From NCBI GenBank assembly GCA_965216135.1, contig CBDCFL010000024.1, forward strand, positions 682,001 to 746,000: a stretch of DNA of 64,000 nucleotides, read 5' to 3'. The stretch comes from CBDCFL01 sp965216135. Its GTDB lineage: Bacteria; Pseudomonadota; Alphaproteobacteria; Rhodobacterales; Rhodobacteraceae. Under the pieces are notes generated by a model, which was not told where the DNA came from, did no database searches, and was given only the letters and a program-made list of their open reading frames with translations. Each line of letters begins with the position of its first letter. The first letter of the stretch is position 1. A program made the position numbers and the translations under genes. This document shows, piece after piece, positions 46,468 through 56,134 of the stretch.

Positions 46468-47676
46468 TCAATTATTGTCCCCGCGCAGCCGGATATGGGC
46501 GATGATCTGGCCGTGATCGCTGGCCAGCTTGTTGTAAGGGGCTTCGGGATGCGAGCCGTCGGTTATATGATCATTCAGCACCGAAAAATACTCCATTTCG
46601 CCGATCCGGTCGGGATTGTCGGCAAGGAAATGATGCGAGAGATAAATCTGGTCGATACTTTCGTAAATGCCGCCAAAGGCCGAAGTGAAGACCATATCGC
46701 GCAACGATTTCTTGACAAACAGCTTTTCAGCCGAGTGCAGACGTAATTTGGTGATCGCGCCGCTGATCTGGATATTTTCGTCCTTTTTGTAGCGATCATT
46801 CTGGTGAGAGGCGTCGTGACGCAGCATCCAGGAATAATTCTTGAATGGCACCTCTCCGGCGATGATCTCCGAACTGACCGCGTGTTCGCCGTCATTGAAA
46901 TCGCCCATCACCATCACCGGGTGGCCTGCGTTCAGCTCGGCGACGATTTCGCGGCGCAGCGCATAAGCCTCAGCCATGCGGCGCAGGGCCGAGCGCAAGC
47001 TGCCCAAGGCGCGGCCCAGCGGGTCATAGTGGGTCAGGTCGGCCTCTGGCGCGAAATCGGCGTTTGGCGGGGTGATATATTCGCCCAGCTTTGATTTTAG
47101 GTGACAGTTGATAACGGTGATTGTCTGATCGCCGACCGGAATACGCACCTTCAGCATCGGGCGCGACAGGCGGGTCAGCGTGTAGCTGCCCGCGTCGCCT
47201 TCGATACCGCGCAATTTCGGAAACGGGATGATGAGCGGTTCGTCGAGGTCTTGCAGCACCTCTGGCGCGCCGACAAATCCAAGCCGCGACAATACCGCAA
47301 GACCGGGGCGGCGGTGCCCCGGCTCACCGGTATCGGCCGAATTGGGCGCAAAGGCGAGCGCGGCGTCCGAATACGGCGCGTAGGCGAGTTTGCGGAATAT
47401 CGCCTTTTTGCGGTAGCTTTTGGTTTGATCCGGGATCGCCGCATCGTTCAGTTCGCGTCCGCGCCGATCAGCTTCGGCAATCACATCCGTGAGCGCCTGT
47501 TCCTCGAATATCTCCTGAAATCCAATGACATCGGCATCCATCGTCAGGATCTGGTCGGCCATCCAATCCTTTTTCCAGGCATATTCCTCGGGCGTGTAGG
47601 TTTGGAATTCGTAATATTCCTTGTCCGGGCCGATCAGGTTCTTGACGTTGAAAGAGGCGATGGTGAAACGGGTCAT
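46468..47676 (-). CDS. Endonuclease/exonuclease/phosphatase family protein
   Basis: 402 residues with the EEP metallohydrolase motifs: TIASFNVKNL, DVIGFQEIFEEQ, INCHLKSKL, VMVMGDFNDGEHA and LASDHGQIIAHI. No signal peptide is obvious, so it is probably cytoplasmic. Substrate unknown (nuclease or phosphodiesterase). It lies 6 bp after the dehydratase gene in the operon. Confidence 0.88.
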   Translation of the reverse strand: MTRFTIASFNVKNLIGPDKEYYEFQTYTPEEYAWKKDWMADQILTMDADVIGFQEIFEEQALTDVIAEADRRGRELNDAAIPDQTKSYRKKAIFRKLAYAPYSDAALAFAPNSADTGEPGHRRPGLAVLSRLGFVGAPEVLQDLDEPLIIPFPKLRGIEGDAGSYTLTRLSRPMLKVRIPVGDQTITVINCHLKSKLGEYITPPNADFAPEADLTHYDPLGRALGSLRSALRRMAEAYALRREIVAELNAGHPVMVMGDFNDGEHAVSSEIIAGEVPFKNYSWMLRHDASHQNDRYKKDENIQISGAITKLRLHSAEKLFVKKSLRDMVFTSAFGGIYESIDQIYLSHHFLADNPDRIGEMEYFSVLNDHITDGSHPEAPYNKLASDHGQIIAHIRLRGDNN

Positions 47677-47682
47677 GCGGGA

Positions 47683-48660
47683 CTATCCATACTTTTCAAG
47701 CGCATCTGCGAATAACTTCGGGCCCACATTACCACCGGTGGCGACGCAAATCACAGTGTCAGTTTCAAATTTCTCAGGTTGGAACAATGCTGCTGCCAGT
47801 GACACCGCGCCGCCGGGTTCGAGTACGATTTTCAGCCGGGTAAACGCCAGCACCATGGCGCGCAGACAATCGTCGTCGCTGGTCACCAGACCGGGGCCGC
47901 AAAGGCGTTTCATGATCGGGAATGTGAGATCGCCGGGCTGCGGGGCCAGGATGGCGTCACAGATCGAGCCGGACATCCGGTTGTTGCGCTGGATCGCACC
48001 AGCGGCAAGCGAGCGGGCCACATCGTCAAAGCCTTCCGGTTCGGCGGTTCGTGGTCTGAGACCCGGTGCTTTGGCCTCTAACGCAAGTGCTGCGCCCGAT
48101 GTCAGCCCGCCGCCGCCACAACAGATGACAACATCAGCCGTTTCAATGCCGTGTGCGGCGACCTGCTCTGCAATCTCAAGCCCGGTTGTGCCCTGGCCGG
48201 CGATAACCGTCGGTTCGTCAAACGGTTTGATCAGGGTCAGGCCGCGCTCCGCCGCCAGCTCTGCGCCGATCTGGTCGCGATCTTCGCGGTCACGATCGTA
48301 GAGGATGACATCGGCCCCAAAGGCGCGGGTATTGTCGATCTTCTGGGTGGGCGCGTCGCGGGGCATCACGATAACGCTGGGAACGCCATGCAAGGCAGCG
48401 GCATGGGCCACGCCCTGGGCATGATTGCCGGACGAAAAAGCGATGACGCCGCGTTTGCGCCGGTCGGGTGGCAGGGCCGAGACCGCCGACCAGCCGCCGC
48501 GGAATTTGAACGATCCGGTGTGCTGCAGGCACTCGGCTTTTACGAAGATGCGCCGACCCGCGATCTCGTCGAGAAACGGCGAATTCAGCAGCGGCGTGCG
48601 GCGGACTACGCCCGTCAGGCGGGTCGCGGCGGCCTCTATATCTCGAATGCTGATCGGCAT
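47683..48660 (-). CDS. Threonine/serine dehydratase (PLP)
   Basis: 325 residues, fold-type II PLP enzyme. The PLP lysine is in HTGSFKFRGGWSA, the substrate loop is SSGNHAQG, and the phosphate loop is CCGGGGLTSG. Like catabolic serine/threonine dehydratases it lacks an ACT domain. The start overlaps the preceding hydrolase gene by 25 bp. Confidence 0.9.
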   Translation of the reverse strand: MPISIRDIEAAATRLTGVVRRTPLLNSPFLDEIAGRRIFVKAECLQHTGSFKFRGGWSAVSALPPDRRKRGVIAFSSGNHAQGVAHAAALHGVPSVIVMPRDAPTQKIDNTRAFGADVILYDRDREDRDQIGAELAAERGLTLIKPFDEPTVIAGQGTTGLEIAEQVAAHGIETADVVICCGGGGLTSGAALALEAKAPGLRPRTAEPEGFDDVARSLAAGAIQRNNRMSGSICDAILAPQPGDLTFPIMKRLCGPGLVTSDDDCLRAMVLAFTRLKIVLEPGGAVSLAAALFQPEKFETDTVICVATGGNVGPKLFADALEKYG

Positions 48661-49484
48661 TGGCTGATCCAGGTGTTGATGGCGGCAAGCGCCGCAGGTT
48701 CGTCCAGAAACGGTGCATGGCCCCGGTCGGGGATCTCGGCGAAACCCATATCCGGGCGTCGTCGCCGCATTTCGGCGGCCGTATCCGGCGACAGGATGTT
48801 GGAATTTGCGCCCCGGATCAGGGCCAGGGGCAGCCCGTCAAGACCGTCAAAAAACGGCCACAGGTCCGGTGCAGGATGTGCTGATGCGGCCAAGAATGCG
48901 GTGCGCAGCGCCGGGTCATAAGTCAAATGCAGCCCATCGCAGCCCTGGATGGTCTGATGCGCCACTTCTGCGGCCCAGCGTGTGGCGGGGACATTGGCAA
49001 ACCCGGGCATGAGGGCCGGCTTGGCGGCGGCAAATTCGGCCTGGGTAGCAAATTCGGGCCGCTTACCCAGATAACCCTGGATATGCGTAAGGCCATCAGC
49101 CTCGACCACCGGGCCAACGTCGTTGAGAAGGGTGCCGATCAGACGCTCCTTGGCCAGTGCCGCAAGCGTCATAGCAATCAAGCCGCCGCGCGACGTTCCG
49201 ATGATTGCTGTGCGGGCAATTTCCAGATGGTCCAGCAGCGCCAGAACATCCCTGGCTTCGGTCGGGATGCAATAGGATTGGCAATCGCTGGCCCAATCAG
49301 ACGCGCCGCGCCCGCGATAATCCATGGCGATAAGCCGGACATGCGCCAGATGCGCAGCGAGGTATTCAAAATCGCCGCTGTTGCGCGTCAGCCCCGCAAG
49401 ACAAAGAACCGGCAACCCATCGCGCGGACCGCCGTCGTGATAGGCCAGGCGCAGACCGTCAGCGCTGGCAAAATACGCGCTCAC
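48636..49484 (-). CDS. Alpha/beta hydrolase
   Basis: 282 residues. The nucleophile elbow is GTSRGG (Ser), an HG-like oxyanion region lies near CLAGLTRN, and catalytic His is in DRGHAPFLDEP. MDYRGRGASD is the usual strand-4 turn. The substrate is unknown; enol-lactone or ester hydrolysis is possible given pobA in the operon. Overlaps the HAD gene by 4 bp. Confidence 0.88.
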   Translation of the reverse strand: MSAYFASADGLRLAYHDGGPRDGLPVLCLAGLTRNSGDFEYLAAHLAHVRLIAMDYRGRGASDWASDCQSYCIPTEARDVLALLDHLEIARTAIIGTSRGGLIAMTLAALAKERLIGTLLNDVGPVVEADGLTHIQGYLGKRPEFATQAEFAAAKPALMPGFANVPATRWAAEVAHQTIQGCDGLHLTYDPALRTAFLAASAHPAPDLWPFFDGLDGLPLALIRGANSNILSPDTAAEMRRRRPDMGFAEIPDRGHAPFLDEPAALAAINTWISQCRSAFEI

Positions 49485-50179
49485 AAGCGCGCCGCCAACG
49501 CAGGTATCCCGGACAGATCGTCCAGCACATGGGCAGGCTTTGCGGTTAATCTATCAATAGGTTCGCTGGCGCGATTGACCCAGACAGTCTGAAAACCAAA
49601 GGCCGCCGCCGCCGCCGCATCCCAGCCGTTAGACGAAACAAACAGCACCTGATCGGGCGTGGCTCCAAACCGCGCGCCGACCAGGCCGTAAACGCGCGCA
49701 TCGGGCTTGAAAACGCGCACGCTTTCGACCGATAGAATATCGTCGAGATACTCCCCGATGCCGGCAGATTTGGCCGCACCTTCCAGCATCTTGGGCGAGC
49801 CGTTCGACAATATGGCCGTGGCAAGCCCGCCCGATTTTAACTTTGCCAGCATACCGGGTACTTCCGGGTAGGCCGAAAGCTCCCAGTAGAGCGCCAAAAG
49901 GCGCGCGCGCAGCGCCGCATCGCCCGCCACCCCGCTTGCTTCAAGCGCCCAGTCCAGGCCATTTTGGGTGACCGTCCAGAAATCGACATGGGCATCCATG
50001 ACCGCGCGCAGCCAGGTGTATTGCAACTGTTTGGTGCGCCAGTCGGCGGCGATCTTGGTCCAATGGGCGGCCAGCGCCTCGCCTCCCGGTTCGCCCGCCG
50101 CCTGCCGCGCCGCAGCGCTGACATCAAACAGCGTTCCGTAAGCATCAAATACGCAGGTCGTTATCGTCAATTGCATCAC
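49481..50179 (-). CDS. Haloacid dehalogenase, type II
   Basis: 232 residues of the L-2-haloacid dehalogenase class: CVFDAYGTLFDVSAA (nucleophile Asp), ILSNGSPKML, FKPDARVYGL (Lys) and VSSNGWDAAAAAAFGF. It is the first gene of the pobA operon. Start at 50179 or the next ATG at 50176. Confidence 0.92.
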   Translation of the reverse strand: MMQLTITTCVFDAYGTLFDVSAAARQAAGEPGGEALAAHWTKIAADWRTKQLQYTWLRAVMDAHVDFWTVTQNGLDWALEASGVAGDAALRARLLALYWELSAYPEVPGMLAKLKSGGLATAILSNGSPKMLEGAAKSAGIGEYLDDILSVESVRVFKPDARVYGLVGARFGATPDQVLFVSSNGWDAAAAAAFGFQTVWVNRASEPIDRLTAKPAHVLDDLSGIPALAARL

Positions 50180-50248
50180 CCTGTGCGGAATTTCGCAGCC
50201 AGAGTCGCATGACCGGTGATTGGTGAAAAGCCGAAATTACCGCCAGCC

Positions 50249-51085
50249 TCAGACCACCAGGTCGAACAAGAGCCAGCCTGCGGTGAAATGTGCGGCCAGA
50301 GTGAAGGTATAGGCCGCCAGTCCGATCAACCCGGTGCTCGCGCCCATTGGCACAAGCGGTCGGCCGGGTTTGCGGATAAGACTTTGCAGCCCGAACGCAG
50401 CAAGAGCCAGCAATGCAACCGAACCGTTTTTGACCCCGGCCGTCATAAACGCCGCGATCATGAAAATCGTGTAACTCGGTGCAAGGGCGGGCCAGAAGTT
50501 TCGCGCCGCAATAGCCGCGCAGCGCCCGCCATCAAGCGGTCTGAAGGGAAGCAAGGCCAGGAAATTCACGGCCCCGATCGTGGCGCCGAATACGATGAGA
50601 AAATCAGCCAGTTCAGGCCCCGTCGATCGCAGCAACAGCGCCAGGGCGAAGGCCAGCGACATGGGTGCCAGGCTAAACCCGGTGCCCATCAGGGCCACGA
50701 AAAAGGCCGCGCCCTCGCTGCGAAACGGGGTCTCGCAGACCTGCTGGCCCGCAAGCAGGGGCACCATCCGAAACCGGCTGGTGCCGCGGTTCAGCATTCG
50801 GTTGGCCAGAACGTGGCCGCCTTCATGCAGCAGAAATGCAGCGATCAGCGAAATGGCGAATGTGTCGCCGAGAAATGCCGCCGCTGCGACGTAAATGACG
50901 AAGACCAAAATAAGGCCTGCCCCGTCAAAGCCGACGAGCTGAATGTTTTGCTGGCTGGTGGTAACCGGTCGCAGGACGTTTGCCATCACAGCACATAACA
51001 ATATTGCTGCGGCCACGGATAAAATCGCCATCTTTCCCCCAAAATTCCTTGCCGGCGAGTCAATCGCAATGCGGCCCGAAAACAA
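50249..51085 (-). CDS. M50-type (site-2 protease-like) membrane metallopeptidase
   Basis: 278 residues with several hydrophobic segments. The zinc motif is FLLHEGGHVLANRM (HExxH form HEGGH), and the second site resembles the NxxPxxxLDGG pattern (NFLALLPFRPLDGGRC). The N-terminus may start at the internal Met (MAILSVAAAILLC). It probably acts inside the membrane; the substrate is unknown. Confidence 0.75.
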   Translation of the reverse strand: MFSGRIAIDSPARNFGGKMAILSVAAAILLCAVMANVLRPVTTSQQNIQLVGFDGAGLILVFVIYVAAAAFLGDTFAISLIAAFLLHEGGHVLANRMLNRGTSRFRMVPLLAGQQVCETPFRSEGAAFFVALMGTGFSLAPMSLAFALALLLRSTGPELADFLIVFGATIGAVNFLALLPFRPLDGGRCAAIAARNFWPALAPSYTIFMIAAFMTAGVKNGSVALLALAAFGLQSLIRKPGRPLVPMGASTGLIGLAAYTFTLAAHFTAGWLLFDLVV

Positions 51086-51162
51086 TAGCGGCCTCTTTAT
51101 GGCGCGAATAGAATTGCGTGCGCTACAATTTGTTTCGATTTTTGGGAAAGTCGTGGATTAGC

Positions 51163-52026
51163 TCAGAACCACTGACCGGGTTCCATCAGGCCAAGTTCCA
51201 GCAATTGTTGCGAGTGCCACTCAAACGGGACCGAATTGTGCCACTTGAACGTGGTGATATCGAAGGTCGAGCCAGAGTTTGTTTTGAGCGCTTTCGCGGT
51301 GCGAAATGAGGTAAGAGCCACGGTGATATTGTGGTGCCAGGGGCAGGCGTAGGTGTTGTATTCCTCGTCATTGAATGTGTGGTCGGCGCGCAGTTCCAAT
51401 CCGGGCTTGGCGCGGAACAGGGCGATGCGATCTATACGACGGTTGGCGTCGGGAATATGCTCCTCAAACCGCCACCGCAGGCCGCCGAAAAAATTGAGCT
51501 GCCTTTCGCGCGGATGATTATGCGCATCGGGGCGCGCAAGCGCATAATAACCCGATCTGTCCAGATAAGCCTCGTCCAGCGAGACGGCCATCGGATACTC
51601 GGTCAGATCGTCGGCATAAAGGTCAATGACATAGGCCAGCACGGCGTCGCGCCGTTCCTCGGTATGGAAGGCCAGCATTTCCTTGATGGTCCGGTTTTCA
51701 CAGAACGGAAAGAACAGATATTCCGCGTTATAGGCGTAATGAAACCAGGTTCCCGGTGCCGCTTTGATCAGCGCATTGACGGCGTTGAGCGGGGCCTGAT
51801 CCTGGCTGAAATCAAAGTCGATCCGGTGGATGGTTTTTTCCAGTGAAGCGGGAAGATCAAGTTGCACCGGCGCAAACAAGACGACGATGTCAAAGCCAAG
51901 CGACTGGTGGTGACGCACGGTGCTGTCCACTTCGACCAGGTCTTCGGCCAGCACTACCGCCACCGGGCCCTGAGCCAGGCTACCGGAACTGCCCGACAGA
52001 AAATCGTTGATCGAAGCGTAACGCAT
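51163..52026 (-). CDS. Glycosyltransferase-like protein, function unclear
   Basis: 287 residues from ATG 52026 (MRYASINDFLSGSSG). The N-terminal third (GPVAVVLAEDLVEVDSTVRH, then LGFDIVVLFAP) resembles the nucleotide-binding start of a family 2 glycosyltransferase; the middle has WFHYAYNAEYLFFPF and FFGGLRWRFEEHIP. Divergent from miaB, with 121 bp between the two starts. The name is tentative. Confidence 0.5.
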   Translation of the reverse strand: MRYASINDFLSGSSGSLAQGPVAVVLAEDLVEVDSTVRHHQSLGFDIVVLFAPVQLDLPASLEKTIHRIDFDFSQDQAPLNAVNALIKAAPGTWFHYAYNAEYLFFPFCENRTIKEMLAFHTEERRDAVLAYVIDLYADDLTEYPMAVSLDEAYLDRSGYYALARPDAHNHPRERQLNFFGGLRWRFEEHIPDANRRIDRIALFRAKPGLELRADHTFNDEEYNTYACPWHHNITVALTSFRTAKALKTNSGSTFDITTFKWHNSVPFEWHSQQLLELGLMEPGQWF

Positions 52027-52147
52027 GGGCCTTCGGGTTTCCTGCCTGAACAATTGTGAAAATCCCATGAATTTCAAGAATTGCAAGCGTTGCAGGGCCG
52101 ATCGATAAGCGATAGTGGCACAAGCTTGTGATAGGCTTGATAGGCAG

Positions 52148-53467
52148 ATGACCAAAAAGCTCTATATCAAAACCTACGGCTGTCAGATGAATGTCTACGA
52201 CAGCGAACGGATGGTCGAGGCGCTCGGCGCGGCGGATTACACCGAGACGCCGACCCCTAACGATGCCGATATGATTCTGCTAAACTCTTGTCATATAAGG
52301 GAAAAAGCGGCGGAGAAAGTGTACTCGGAGCTTGGCCGGTACAAATCTCTCAAGGCTGCAAATCCAGATCTGAAAATCGGTGTTGCGGGATGCGTGGCCC
52401 AGGCCGAAGGCGAAGAGATCATGCGTCGCCAGCCGATGGTCGATCTGGTGGTTGGACCGCAGAGCTATCACCGCCTGCCCGAACTTGTGGCAGCGACTGA
52501 CGGCGGCGTCAAAGCGCTCGACACCGATTTTCCGAGCGAGGACAAGTTCGAACATCTGGTTAAGCGTCCCAGGATCAAACGCGGACCGACGGCATTTTTG
52601 ACGGTGCAGGAGGGGTGCGACAAATTCTGCGCCTTTTGCGTCGTGCCCTATACGCGCGGTGCCGAGGTCAGCCGCCCCGCGGCCAGAATTGTTGCCGAGG
52701 CGCAAGCGCTGGTTGAATGCGGCGTTGTTGAGATTACCCTGCTCGGCCAGAATGTGAATGCCTATCATGGCGTCGGGACTGACGGCGCGGACTGGTCACT
52801 GGCGCGCCTTATCCGTGAATTGGCAGGCATCGAAAACCTGCACCGCATCCGCTTCACTACAAGCCATCCAAACGACATGCACGACGACCTGATCGCCACT
52901 TACGGCGAGGTTGACAAGCTGATGCCCTATCTGCATCTGCCGGTTCAGTCAGGCAGTGATCGAATTCTCAAATTGATGAACCGAAAACACACGGCTGAAC
53001 AATACATTCGGCTTATTGAGCGCATTCGAGCGGTGCGGCCCGACATCATGATCTCTGGCGATTTCATCGTCGGTTTTCCCGGTGAAAGCGATCAGGATTT
53101 TGACGCCACCCTGAGCCTCGTGCGCGAGGTTGGATATGGCCAGACCTATTCGTTCAAATATTCGCCCAGGCCGGGGACGCCTGCTGCTGAGCGTGCGTTG
53201 GTTCCGGCCGCCATAGCCGATGCGCGCCTGCAGCAGCTTCAGGCCTTGCTGGGCGATCAGCAAAGGCACAATCTGGATACCATGGTCGGCCAAAACGTCA
53301 GTGTCTTGTTTGAGCGTGCAGGCCGCTTGCCGGGTCAGCTTGTCGGCAAGTCGGAATATCTTCATGCGGTCCATGTCGACGATCGCGATGCGATGATCGG
53401 CAGGGTTCAGAGCGTGCGCATTACTGACAGCGCGCCAAACTCGCTGGCAGGTGCATTGTTGTCATAG
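52148..53467 (+). CDS. miaB: tRNA 2-methylthioadenosine synthase MiaB
   Basis: Radical-SAM methylthiotransferase acting on i6A37 of tRNA. 439 residues from ATG 52148. The N-domain has KTYGCQMNVYDSERM, the radical-SAM site is VQEGCDKFCAFCVVPYTRG (CxxxCxxC), and the C-terminal TRAM domain begins near residue 370. First gene of the conserved miaB-to-metK series. Confidence 0.97.
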   Translation: MTKKLYIKTYGCQMNVYDSERMVEALGAADYTETPTPNDADMILLNSCHIREKAAEKVYSELGRYKSLKAANPDLKIGVAGCVAQAEGEEIMRRQPMVDLVVGPQSYHRLPELVAATDGGVKALDTDFPSEDKFEHLVKRPRIKRGPTAFLTVQEGCDKFCAFCVVPYTRGAEVSRPAARIVAEAQALVECGVVEITLLGQNVNAYHGVGTDGADWSLARLIRELAGIENLHRIRFTTSHPNDMHDDLIATYGEVDKLMPYLHLPVQSGSDRILKLMNRKHTAEQYIRLIERIRAVRPDIMISGDFIVGFPGESDQDFDATLSLVREVGYGQTYSFKYSPRPGTPAAERALVPAAIADARLQQLQALLGDQQRHNLDTMVGQNVSVLFERAGRLPGQLVGKSEYLHAVHVDDRDAMIGRVQSVRITDSAPNSLAGALLS

Positions 53468-53606
53468 GCAAAACAGTTCGCCCGAGCGCGACTTATTTGC
53501 GACAATTGGTGACTAAAAAGATTTATGCTGTAACCGCTGTCCGCAAAATTGGCGCAATATAGGTGCGCATCTGGATCGCTGCCCTTGGCCGGAAATATCG
53601 CGGCTT

Positions 53607-54202
53607 GTGAAAGGTAAGCATTTGTTCTGTTTGCGAGTTGCAGTGCTGGCAAGGATGTTGTTTCTGTTCGCAGCCCTGGCTGCGGGTCTGTTCGCCAGTG
53701 CGTCCGCCCAAAGCAACGCCAATAACGGCGACGGCGAGCTGCTGATCCCCGGTATCTGGATTGACCCCGATGGTTGCGAACATTGGGCGATGGATGATCG
53801 TTTTGAGGGCTTCATGAGCCCGGTCGTCCTGCCTAATGGCCGGCCCGTCTGCGGTCGCGATCCGGACGGTCCGCGCACCTGCGGTTTGTTGCTGGCCGAT
53901 ATGATTTTGCCTCTGACAGCGCCAAGCTGGTGGGATCGGCTGTTGAGGCGCTGGAAAACTTCTTCCGCAACGGCCGCCGCCGCACATTCGTAATAGACGG
54001 TCACACCGACAGCCGCGCCTCGGTTGCCCATAATGTCGCCCTGTCACAGCGGCGCGCCGAAGCCGTGGCTACGGTCGGCCGGAACGTCGGCGCGAAAATT
54101 CATCAGGTCCGCGCCCTTGGTGAAGGGCATCCCAGAGCCTCCAACAGCACAGTCGCCGGGCGGGCGTTGAACCGGCGCGTCAAAATCCTGTGCGTCCGCT
54201 GA
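53607..54202 (+). pseudogene. OmpA-family envelope protein, frameshifted
   Basis: GTG start at 53607. There is a signal peptide (hydrophobic stretch ending in ASA before QSNANN), then GIWIDPDGCEHWAMDDRFEG and GLLLADMI. The OmpA-type peptidoglycan-binding domain continues in another frame (SDSAKLVGSAVEALENFFRN, IDGHTDSRASVAHNVALSQR, GRALNRRVKILC). Adding one T in the GATTTTGCC run near 53906 would restore it (ADMIFASDSAK). This could be a sequencing error, since everything else is intact. Confidence 0.8.
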
Positions 54203-54212
54203 GGTGACTGTC

Positions 54213-54512
54213 ATGACCAAGACCGCATGCCTTATGGTGACCGCAAGCGCGATTCTTATGGCCTGCGAAGGCGGCGTCATGCAAAACCTGACAATAGACA
54301 GGGGCATTGATTCCAAAGAGCTGACCCAATTGCAGGCCGGCATCTGGGTTGATCCCAATGGCTGCCAGCACTGGATCATCGACGATGGTGTTGAGGGCTA
54401 TATGTCACAGCGGCTAACCCAAGACGGCAAACCCGTTTGTGATGGCAGCCTGATGCGCGGCGTGGTCGCGGGCGATTTCAAAGCCGGATCGCCGATCGCC
54501 GACATATTCTGA
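54213..54512 (+). CDS. Small lipoprotein related to the upstream OmpA-family protein
   Basis: 99 residues from ATG 54213. The lipobox is ILMAC with Cys as the processed first residue. The segment GIWVDPNGCQHWIIDDGVEG, followed by GYMSQRL and GKPVC, parallels the upstream protein (GIWIDPDGCEHWAMDD, GFMSPVV, GRPVC). The two are partial paralogues sharing an uncharacterised Cys-containing module. Confidence 0.75.
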   Translation: MTKTACLMVTASAILMACEGGVMQNLTIDRGIDSKELTQLQAGIWVDPNGCQHWIIDDGVEGYMSQRLTQDGKPVCDGSLMRGVVAGDFKAGSPIADIF

Positions 54513-54591
54513 TAACCGGGCGAAGTCGCGCTTGCGCATCGCGCGCTGCATTGGCACCATGCGCCCAGCAAGTCAGATACGGAGACCATGA

Positions 54592-55593
54592 TTGGGACTT
54601 AATGATCCTGCGCCGCCCAGCCATGATAAGGTCCACGAAACGCTTGTGGAATTTCCCGACAACCGATTGCTCATTGATCTTTGCGGACCGCACGACAGCC
54701 ACCTTGCTCTGGTCGAAGAGCGCCAGGGTGTCCATATTCTGAGACGCGGCAATCAACTTGCGGTGATGGGCGAGGATGCAGCGCGTGCCTCGGCGGTATC
54801 AGTGTTGCAGTCGCTTTATGCTAAACTTGAAAACGGTCGCACGATTGATACCGGCGACATTGATGGCGAGATACGAATGGGTGCCGACGAAAGCCCCGGG
54901 TCCGGCGATCGGAGCGACAGGCCCGGGCCAGGCGAGCGGATCGAGATCAAGACCCGTAAACGGCTCATCGAGCCGAGAAGCCCGGCGCAAAGGGCCTATG
55001 TCGAGGCCATTTTTGAGCACGAGCTTGTCTTTGGCATCGGCCCGGCTGGCACCGGCAAGACCTATCTGGCGGTTGCGGTGGGCGTGAACATGTTCATAGG
55101 CGGCCACGTCGACCGCATAATCCTAAGCCGTCCGGCGGTTGAGGCTGGCGAACGGCTTGGTTTTCTGCCCGGGGACATGAAAGACAAGGTCGATCCCTAT
55201 ATGCTGCCGCTCTATGACGCATTGCATGACTTTCTGCCCGCCAAACAGGTTTCAAAGCTGATCGACGAAAAGACCATAGAAATAGCGCCGCTGGCCTTTA
55301 TGCGAGGTCGCACGCTTGCCAACGCTTTCGTGGTGCTGGACGAGGCGCAGAATGCGAGTTCGATGCAGATGAAAATGTTTCTGACCCGGCTCGGTCAAGG
55401 CGCACGCATGGTCATCACCGGCGACAGGACGCAGGTTGATCTTCCCCGTGGCGAGACGAGCGGTCTGATGGATGCTGAGAGGCTTTTGTCCACGATCGGC
55501 AAGATCAGTTTCAACTATTTCACATCGAAAGATGTCGTCCGCCACCCTCTGGTGGCCCAGATCATTGATGCCTACGACGCCGATACGAGCTGA
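54592..55593 (+). CDS. phoH: PhoH-family ATPase
   Basis: 333 residues. Walker A is GIGPAGTGKTYLAVA and Walker B is FVVLDEAQNAS; MVITGDRTQVDLPRGE follows. This is the PhoH-like protein linked to YbeY and RNA metabolism. The start is probably TTG 54592 with a GGAG box 7 bp before it; the nearby ATG is out of frame. Confidence 0.93.
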   Translation: MGLNDPAPPSHDKVHETLVEFPDNRLLIDLCGPHDSHLALVEERQGVHILRRGNQLAVMGEDAARASAVSVLQSLYAKLENGRTIDTGDIDGEIRMGADESPGSGDRSDRPGPGERIEIKTRKRLIEPRSPAQRAYVEAIFEHELVFGIGPAGTGKTYLAVAVGVNMFIGGHVDRIILSRPAVEAGERLGFLPGDMKDKVDPYMLPLYDALHDFLPAKQVSKLIDEKTIEIAPLAFMRGRTLANAFVVLDEAQNASSMQMKMFLTRLGQGARMVITGDRTQVDLPRGETSGLMDAERLLSTIGKISFNYFTSKDVVRHPLVAQIIDAYDADTS

Positions 55594-56089
55594 TCTGTTG
55601 AGCGTGGCCGTTGATCTGGTTGTCGAAGAGGCGGGATGGGATGAACTGCCCCTGGCCAAGCTGTCAGAAGCATCTGTCAGTGCGGTAATTCGCAGCCTGA
55701 AAATCGATGCGGACGGCGCTTCGGTGGCCATTCTGGCCTGCGACGATGCACGCATCGCCGAATTGAACCGTGAATTTCGCGCCCAGCCACAGGCCACGAA
55801 TGTTCTGGCCTGGCCGTCGCGCCCGCATGCCACCAGGGTTGCGGGAACGGCCCCGCAATTGCCCCAACATCCGCAGGAGCTTGGCGATATCGCGATCGCT
55901 TATGGAACCTGCAAAGGTGAAGCTGCGGCAGCGGATATTCCATTTGGCGAGCATGTGACGCATTTGCTTGTTCACGGGCTGTTGCATCTTTTGGGTTACG
56001 ATCATATTGGCGATGAAAATGCGGCCTTGATGGAAGGCCTTGAGACGGAGATACTTGCAACCATGGGTCTCCAAGACCCATATTCATGA
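55568..56089 (+). CDS. ybeY: Endoribonuclease YbeY
   Basis: Zinc endoribonuclease for 16S rRNA maturation and ribosome quality control. The metal motif is HLLVHGLLHLLGYDH (H3xH5xH). ATG 55568 overlaps phoH by 26 bp; a TTG at 55598 is an alternative start giving 163 residues. Located between phoH and corC as in most alphaproteobacteria. Confidence 0.93.
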   Translation: MPTTPIRADLLSVAVDLVVEEAGWDELPLAKLSEASVSAVIRSLKIDADGASVAILACDDARIAELNREFRAQPQATNVLAWPSRPHATRVAGTAPQLPQHPQELGDIAIAYGTCKGEAAAADIPFGEHVTHLLVHGLLHLLGYDHIGDENAALMEGLETEILATMGLQDPYS

Positions 56090-56134
56090 ACGTGAAGCCG
56101 GGCGCAGGCGCGTATCGGCATACGACAAGGCAAA

